Below, in pieces: positions 59,091 to 64,000 of a stretch of DNA of 64,000 bases; position 1 is the stretch's first letter, and the number at the start of each line of letters is the position of its first letter. The position numbers and the translations under genes were made by a program. The notes below the pieces were generated by a model, which ran no database searches, had not been told where the DNA came from, and was given only the letters and a program-made list of their open reading frames with translations. Source of the stretch: Novosphingobium profundi (GTDB taxonomy: Bacteria > Pseudomonadota > Alphaproteobacteria > Sphingomonadales > Sphingomonadaceae); assembly GCF_020524485.1 (NCBI RefSeq), contig NZ_JAIVLF010000004.1, positions 1 to 64,000 on the forward strand. Direction: 5' to 3'.

Positions 59091-60278
59091 TCAGTAGGAC
59101 TTGGGAAGGCCGAGCACGCGCTCGGCAATGAAGCACATGATGAGCTCGCGGCTGACGGGCGCGATGCGCGGCAGCATCACTTCGCGCAGGTACCGTTCGA
59201 CATGGTACTCCTTGGAATAGCCCATGCCCCCGTGGGTGCGCACGGCCTGGTCGCAGGCCTCGAAGGCGGCGTCGGCGGCGAGGAACTTGGCGCTGTTGGC
59301 CTCGGCCCCGCAGGACTTGCCGCCATCGTAGAGGCGCGCGGCGTGCCAGATCATCAGGTCGGCCGCCTCCAGCGCCATCCAGTTCTGCGCCAGGGGATGC
59401 TGGATCGACTGGTTCTTGCCGATCTGGCGGCCAAAGACGACGCGCTCGTTGGCATAGTCCACCGCCTTGGAGAGCGCCCGGCGCCCGACGCCCACGGCCT
59501 CGGCAGCGACCAGGATGCGTTCGGGGTTGAGGCTGTCGAGCAGGTAGCGAAAGCCCTTACCCTCCTCGCCGATGCGATCTTCCTCGGGCACTTCGAGGCC
59601 GTCGATGAAGATCGAGTTGGAATCAACCGCAGCCCGGCCCAGCTTCTCGATCCCCGTGATCGCGATACGGCGGCGGTCGAGTTCGGTGTAGAACAGGGTC
59701 ATGCCATCGGTCGGCTTGGCGTACTGCTCGATGGGGGTGGTGCGGGTGAGAAGCAGTATGCGGTTCGCCTGCTGGGCGGTTGAGGTCCACACCTTCTGCC
59801 CGTTGACCACGTACTTCGTGCCCTGCTTCACCGCGCGGGTGGTGATGTGCGTGGTGTCGAGCCCGGCATCGGGTTCGGTCACGCCGAAAGCCACCTTGTC
59901 GCGCCCTTCGACAAGCGCGGGGATGAAGCGCTCCTTCTGCTCCTGCGTGCCGTGGTTGAGGATCGGGTGGGGCCCGAAGAGGTTGATGTGGATGGTCGAG
60001 GCCGCGGCCATGACACCAGCCGAATTCGCCACGGTCTGCATCATCAGCGCGGCATCGGTCACGCCCAGCCCGGCGCCGCCGAACTCCTCGGGCATGGTGA
60101 TGCCCAGCCACCCGGCATCGGCCATGGCGGTGTGGAATTCGTGGGGAAACTCGTGCTTGCGCTCCTTTTCGAGCCACCAGTCATCGTCGAACCCGTCGCA
60201 CACCGCGCGCACCGAGTCGGCGATCTGAACCCGTTCTTCGCTCCACTCGATACCGGCGGGGAGTTCGTCGATCCGCAT
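59091..60278 (-). CDS. Acyl-CoA dehydrogenase
   Basis: The 395-residue flavoenzyme has FGVTEPDAGLDTTHITT near residue 130 for FAD contacts. ANSAKFLAADAAFEACDQAV and HGGMGYSKEYHVERYLREV near the C-terminus are signature stretches. A usual catalytic Glu position is near the YSKEYHVERY stretch. Longer and different from its neighbour at 57112-58275, it probably makes the enoyl-CoA that the hydratase in the same operon uses. Confidence 0.91.
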   Translation of the reverse strand: MRIDELPAGIEWSEERVQIADSVRAVCDGFDDDWWLEKERKHEFPHEFHTAMADAGWLGITMPEEFGGAGLGVTDAALMMQTVANSAGVMAAASTIHINLFGPHPILNHGTQEQKERFIPALVEGRDKVAFGVTEPDAGLDTTHITTRAVKQGTKYVVNGQKVWTSTAQQANRILLLTRTTPIEQYAKPTDGMTLFYTELDRRRIAITGIEKLGRAAVDSNSIFIDGLEVPEEDRIGEEGKGFRYLLDSLNPERILVAAEAVGVGRRALSKAVDYANERVVFGRQIGKNQSIQHPLAQNWMALEAADLMIWHAARLYDGGKSCGAEANSAKFLAADAAFEACDQAVRTHGGMGYSKEYHVERYLREVMLPRIAPVSRELIMCFIAERVLGLPKSY

Positions 60279-60310
60279 TGTCGCTAGTCCTTGAACATGA
60301 GGGGCGCGCG

Positions 60311-61261
60311 TCAGGCGCGCGCGGGATAGGAGTTAAACAGGCCCGCCTTGGCGAGCCGGGAGGGAAGCGGGCGGCCCACGATCCGTTCGGCCAGGGCGAC
60401 GACCTCGACGAGGCGCGCCAGGTCGATGCCGGTGGCCAGCCCCATGGATTCGCACAGAAGCACCAGCTCCTCGGTCGCGATATTGCCGGCAGCGGCCGCG
60501 TTGCCCGCAAAGGGGCAGCCGCCGAGGCCTCCGACCGAGGCGTCGAAGCGCGAGGCCCCCATTTCGAGCCCGGCCAGCGCGCAGGCAAGGCCAAGGCCGC
60601 GCGTGTCGTGGAGGTGGAGCGCGATGGGTTGGCCGGGCCAGCGTTCGCGCACGGCGCCCATCGCGCGGCGCACCGCATCGGGCGTGGCCGAGCCTATGGT
60701 GTCGCACAAGGTGACGTGGCTGGGCGCGTGTCCGCGCGCGGCGAGCAGATCGAGCAGGGGCGCTGTGCGTTCCACCACCCGGGCCGGGTCGATGGCGCCT
60801 TCGTAATTGCAGCCAAAGGCGGTGAAGATGTAGACTGGACCGTTGTTCAAGCCATGGGCTTCGAACAGGTCGAGCATCTGCTCCTGTTCGGCAAGGTACT
60901 GCTCGGGCGTGCGGTTGTTGTTCTTGAACAGGAACGTGTCCGAGGCGCTGGCGCTGAGCGTCGCCATCAGGTCGAGCCCGCTGTTGGCCGCGCGCAGGAA
61001 CCCGTTCTTGCTCAGCCACATGCCGCGGTAGCGCACGCCCTCCTTGCGGTGCACGCGCTCCGCGATCTCTTCGGCATCGGCCATCTGCGGCATGACCTTG
61101 CGGCTGACGAACGAGGCGCAGTTGATCTCGGCAAGGCCGGTTTCGGCCAGCGCCTCGATGAGTTCGACCTTGGCGGCAACGGGAATGCCAGGCGGTTCGG
61201 CCTGAAAGCCTTCGCGCGGGCCTTCCTCGAGGATTTCAACGAAACGGGGCAGATCGCTCAT
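60311..61261 (-). CDS. HMG-CoA lyase-type enzyme (paralogue 2)
   Basis: The 316-residue lyase-fold enzyme has EEGPREGFQAE in place of EVGPRDGLQ and GGLGGCPFAGNAAAAGN in place of the usual GGLGGCPYAPGASGN. The cysteine is kept but the flanking loop differs, so it may cleave a hydroxyacyl-CoA other than HMG-CoA. HLHDTRGLGLACA holds the metal His pair. It is only distantly related to the enzyme at 8245-9165. It sits after enoyl-CoA hydratase and before acyl-CoA dehydrogenase genes. Confidence 0.88.
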   Translation of the reverse strand: MSDLPRFVEILEEGPREGFQAEPPGIPVAAKVELIEALAETGLAEINCASFVSRKVMPQMADAEEIAERVHRKEGVRYRGMWLSKNGFLRAANSGLDLMATLSASASDTFLFKNNNRTPEQYLAEQEQMLDLFEAHGLNNGPVYIFTAFGCNYEGAIDPARVVERTAPLLDLLAARGHAPSHVTLCDTIGSATPDAVRRAMGAVRERWPGQPIALHLHDTRGLGLACALAGLEMGASRFDASVGGLGGCPFAGNAAAAGNIATEELVLLCESMGLATGIDLARLVEVVALAERIVGRPLPSRLAKAGLFNSYPARA

Positions 61262-61276
61262 GGGGATTCTCCTCGC

Positions 61277-62047
61277 CTACTTTCCGGTCCAGACCGGCGC
61301 GCGCTTCTCGCGGAAGGCGGCCAGCCCCTCGGCGGCGTCCTGGGTGAGCGGGATCAGCGCGACCTGGCCTTCCATGTGGGCGAGCGCCTGCTCCACGCTC
61401 ATGTCGGCAATCGCGCGCAGGGCGTGCTTGCCAAGCCGGATCGCGGTGGGCGACTTGTCGACGAGGCGGGCGAGCAGCCAGTCCACCTTGGAGTCGAGTT
61501 CCTCAGGCTCCACCACGTAGTTGACGAGGTCGATGGACAGCGCCTCATCCGCGCTGATCGGCTCGCCGGTGAAACACATCTCGGCAAAGCGGCGGCGCGG
61601 GATCAGCGATTGCAGCAGCGCGGCAACCTGCATCGGAAACAGCCCCACCTTGACTTCGGGCAGGCCGAAACGCGCCGTGCTCGCCGCGACGGCCATGTCG
61701 GACATGGCGAGGAGGCCCATGCCGCCTGCCAGGCACCAACCCTGCACCCGCGCGATGAGCGGGACCGGCAGGCGCGCAGCCGCGCGCAGGAGATCGGCGT
61801 AGACAGTCGTCGGTTTGTGATGCTGCGGCCCGAAGCTCGCCGCCTCGCCGCCTAGGTCCGCGCCCGAACAGAACGCCTTGTCTCCGCTCCCTGTCAGAAC
61901 CACCGCGCGGATCGGCGAGGCGTGGTCGATGGCTGCGAATTCGCGCGTGAGGGCGAGCATCGTCGGCTCGTCGATGGCGTTGCGCTTTTCGGGCCGGTCG
62001 ATGGTGAGGCGAAGGACATTGCCTTCGATTTCGCGAAGGAGGCTCAT
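61277..62047 (-). CDS. Enoyl-CoA hydratase/isomerase
   Basis: The 256-residue crotonase-fold protein has LTIDRPEKRNAID at residues 13-25. The oxyanion-hole strands are AFCSGADLGGEA and the GGMGLLAMSDMAVA helix. The family Glu pair is partly kept (LPEVKVGLFP). It likely hydrates or isomerises an enoyl-CoA in the operon. Confidence 0.9.
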   Translation of the reverse strand: MSLLREIEGNVLRLTIDRPEKRNAIDEPTMLALTREFAAIDHASPIRAVVLTGSGDKAFCSGADLGGEAASFGPQHHKPTTVYADLLRAAARLPVPLIARVQGWCLAGGMGLLAMSDMAVAASTARFGLPEVKVGLFPMQVAALLQSLIPRRRFAEMCFTGEPISADEALSIDLVNYVVEPEELDSKVDWLLARLVDKSPTAIRLGKHALRAIADMSVEQALAHMEGQVALIPLTQDAAEGLAAFREKRAPVWTGK

Positions 62048-62062
62048 CGTGCGGCTCCCCGA

Positions 62063-63031
62063 TCAGAAATTGACATTGTCGCCGCCCTTCAGTTGCAGCA
62101 TGGCGCGCGCTTCGTCGGGTGTCGCGATCTCGAGGCCGAGGTTTTCGAGGAGGCCGCGCACCATGCGCACCTGCTCGGCGTTGCTGGTGGCCATGCGGCC
62201 CTTGCCGCCCCACAGCGAATCCTCCAGCCCCACGCGCACGTTGCCGCCATTGACCACCGCCTGCGTCGCAATCGGCATCTGGTTGCGCCCGGCACCCAGC
62301 GCCGACCAGCGGTAGTCCTCGCCGAACAGGCGATCCGCGGTGCGCTTCATGTGCAGCACGTCCTCGGGGTGGCCGCCAATGCCGCCCAGGATCCCGAACA
62401 CGCTCTGGATGAAGAAGGGCGGCTTGATCAGGCCGCGCTCGGCAAAGTGGGCGCAAGTGTAGAGGTGGCCGATATCGTAGCACTCGACCTCGAAGCGGGT
62501 GCCGTTCTCAGCGCAGCTGGTCAGGATCGTCTCGATGTCGTCGAAGGTGTTGCGGAAGATCCGCCCGCTCGACCCTTCGAGGTAGGGGCGCTCCCAGTCG
62601 TGCTGGAAATCCTTGAAGCGGCCCAGCATCGGGAACAGGCCGAAGTTCATCGAGCCCATGTTGAGCGAGGCGACCTCGGGCTTGTAGTGCATCGCGGGCG
62701 CAAGACGTTCCTGCGTCGTCATCAGGGTGGAGCCGCCGGTCGTCACGTTGATGACGACGTTGCTCGCCTGCTTGATGACAGGGAGGATGTGTTCATAGGC
62801 CGCGACCGACTGGTCGGGCTCGCCGGTTTGCGGGTTGCGCGCGTGGAGGTGGACAATCGAGGCCCCGGCCTCGGCCGCCTCGATTGCCGAATGCGCGATC
62901 TCGGAGGGTGTCACCGGCAGGTGCGGCGACATCGAGGGGGTATGGATCGAGCCGGTGATGGCGCAGGTCACGATCACCTTGCGCGACGTCTTGGCCGGAT
63001 GGGGTTTCGCCGGGCTGGCTGTGGTGGTCAT
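62063..63031 (-). CDS. Beta-keto acid cleavage enzyme (BKACE, DUF849)
   Basis: The 322-residue TIM-barrel enzyme is zinc-dependent: HLHARNPQTGEPDQ near residues 61-74 gives the metal His pair, and GGNVRVGLEDSLW near residue 265 is the C-terminal signature. BKACEs cleave beta-keto acids with acetyl-CoA to form acetoacetate and a new acyl-CoA; the substrate varies widely and includes 3-keto-5-aminohexanoate and dehydrocarnitine. It overlaps none of its neighbours, with 10 nt to the CoA-transferase gene. Confidence 0.9.
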   Translation of the reverse strand: MTTTASPAKPHPAKTSRKVIVTCAITGSIHTPSMSPHLPVTPSEIAHSAIEAAEAGASIVHLHARNPQTGEPDQSVAAYEHILPVIKQASNVVINVTTGGSTLMTTQERLAPAMHYKPEVASLNMGSMNFGLFPMLGRFKDFQHDWERPYLEGSSGRIFRNTFDDIETILTSCAENGTRFEVECYDIGHLYTCAHFAERGLIKPPFFIQSVFGILGGIGGHPEDVLHMKRTADRLFGEDYRWSALGAGRNQMPIATQAVVNGGNVRVGLEDSLWGGKGRMATSNAEQVRMVRGLLENLGLEIATPDEARAMLQLKGGDNVNF

Positions 63032-63041
63032 GTTCGGGTCC

Positions 63042-64000
63042 TCATCCCAGCTCGATGGCCTGTGCCATCAGCTCTTCACGATGGTCAGGGTGGGCGATCT
63101 GCGCCAGCGCAATGGCCCGCTCGCGCACCGACAGATTGCGCAGGTCCGCAACGCCATGTTCGGTCACCACGCGCTGCACGAACGTGCGCGAGATCGTCAC
63201 GATCTCGGAATCGAGGCGCCTGACGATGCGCGAGGCGCCCTTGTTGGTGGTGGAGCGCAGGCCGATCACGCTGGTCGTGCCTGCAACCTGACCGGCTATG
63301 GCGAAATCGACGCTGCCGCCGATGGCGCCCGCCTGCTTGCCGCCCAACGTCTCGCAGTTGACCTGGCCAAAGAGGTCGATCTCCAGCGCCGAGTTGATCG
63401 AGAAGATGTTGCCGCGCTGCACGAAACTCTCGGGCGTGTGCGTGGAGGAGGCATCGGCCAGCGCGATGGCGGGATTGCCGTCCACCCAGTCATAGAAGGC
63501 CCGCGTACCTAGGATGTCGCCGACGAAGGCCTTGGGATCGGCCTTGCGGCAACATCCCGCCTCGATCAGCTGCATGGCGCTGTCGGTGACCATGGAGATG
63601 ATCGAAAGGTCGCGGCAGCCCCGTTCGATCATCGCCTCCACCGCGGCGCCCGGAATGCCGCCGATGCCGAACTGGAGCGTGGCCCCGTCCTCGACGAAGC
63701 CAGCGATGGTACGGCCGATCTCCTGATCAATGGCATCAACAGGGCGGAACGGGAACTCGATCAGCGGGACTTCTTCCTCGACGATGATGTCGAAGGCATC
63801 GCCCGTCACGAGGCTGTCGCCCAGGGTTCGCGGCATCGCGGAATTGATCTGCGCGATCACGGTCTTGGCATTATTGATCAGCGCGCGCGCGACAGTGGCG
63901 TTGACGCCAAGGCTGTAGCGCCCCTCTTCATCGGGCGCGCTCACCTGGATGAGCCCGACGTCGATCGGCACCTCGTTGAGGAAGCGCCCGGTCTGCGCCC
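63042..64000 (-). CDS. Acetyl-CoA hydrolase/4-hydroxybutyrate CoA-transferase family, C-terminal part
   Basis: The gene enters from the right edge; its start is outside the window. The visible part covers about 319 residues of the class I CoA-transferase/hydrolase fold. IEFPFRPVDAIDQEIG, GIGGIPGAAVEAM and GSVDFAIAGQVAGTTSVIGL are typical of the acetyl-CoA hydrolase/transferase family. The catalytic Glu expected in a VEEEVPLIEF-like stretch lies near IVEEEVP. It would recycle CoA between acetoacetate or acetate and the pathway acid made by the BKACE and lyase steps. Confidence 0.88.
   Translation of the reverse strand, partial: AQTGRFLNEVPIDVGLIQVSAPDEEGRYSLGVNATVARALINNAKTVIAQINSAMPRTLGDSLVTGDAFDIIVEEEVPLIEFPFRPVDAIDQEIGRTIAGFVEDGATLQFGIGGIPGAAVEAMIERGCRDLSIISMVTDSAMQLIEAGCCRKADPKAFVGDILGTRAFYDWVDGNPAIALADASSTHTPESFVQRGNIFSINSALEIDLFGQVNCETLGGKQAGAIGGSVDFAIAGQVAGTTSVIGLRSTTNKGASRIVRRLDSEIVTISRTFVQRVVTEHGVADLRNLSVRERAIALAQIAHPDHREELMAQAIELG

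Noticed and set aside
1..64000. CRISPR arrays, insertion sequences, integrases, rRNA genes, riboswitches
   Set aside because: No regularly spaced repeats, transposase or integrase motifs, rRNA-like sequence or recognisable riboswitch consensus were found by eye.

Overview
The window is GC-rich, densely packed alphaproteobacterial DNA, most likely from a sphingomonad (Novosphingobium or a close relative). The grounds are the TonB receptor with a GH3/esterase operon, the periplasmic molybdenum hydroxylase, the mltB-rlpA-dacA-tmk-holB-metG-tatD gene order, many 4-nt start/stop overlaps and frequent GTG/TTG starts. This assignment is inference from gene content, not a database match. No insertion sequence, prophage or CRISPR array was seen.

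Region 1 (1 to about 26.4 kb) is a large catabolic cluster in several operons. On the + strand lie an aldehyde dehydrogenase, an FAD monooxygenase, a maleate-isomerase/arylmalonate-decarboxylase-fold protein, then a methyltransferase, a small helical protein and a 6-TM protein. A divergent pair of operons starts near 17.0 kb. Leftward are a second methyltransferase and small protein (paralogues of the first pair), two flavoproteins, a zinc-less MDR reductase, a LeuC/LeuD-type hydro-lyase, an HMG-CoA-lyase-type enzyme and a class III CoA-transferase. Rightward are a HapK-like protein, an SDR, an MmgE/PrpD protein, a two-domain VOC protein, a second 6-TM protein, an unknown protein and a GntR/UTRA regulator. 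Beyond that, on the minus strand, an isochorismatase-fold amidase, two PuuE/imidase-type 'polysaccharide deacetylase' proteins and another MDR reductase form one tightly coupled unit. A HyuA-type hydantoinase/oxoprolinase gene enters from the left edge. Read together, the region looks like an uncharacterised pathway that opens a nitrogen ring (cyclic imide, lactam or ureide), removes nitrogen, and feeds a branched dicarboxylate through hydration, CoA activation and aldol-type cleavage.

Region 2 (26.7-30.75 kb) is an operon of a DUF1330 protein, a formylglycine-generating-enzyme-fold protein without the catalytic cysteines, and the two subunits of an isoquinoline 1-oxidoreductase-type molybdenum hydroxylase with a Tat signal.

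Region 3 (30.8-41.0 kb) is mostly housekeeping: a fused APH/kinase protein, then leftward mltB, rlpA, dacA, tmk, holB, metG, tatD, an MBL hydrolase and a previously easily missed 59-residue membrane protein. A tRNA-Ser(UGA) gene ends this block.

Region 4 (41.0-52.6 kb) is accessory. It holds a decayed tannase/feruloyl-esterase pseudogene beside the tRNA, an aldo/keto reductase, a cupin, an MFS transporter, an amidohydrolase, and a leftward TonB receptor-GH3 glycosidase-carboxylesterase operon. This suggests use of plant-type glycosides or esters.

Region 5 (52.8-64.0 kb) holds a divergent SDR/LysR pair, an MFS exporter, and a compact leftward acyl-CoA operon: CoA-transferase, BKACE, enoyl-CoA hydratase, HMG-CoA-lyase-type enzyme, two acyl-CoA dehydrogenases, an SDR and an APH-like kinase. 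It probably serves catabolism of a branched or terpenoid-like acid. It continues past the right edge.
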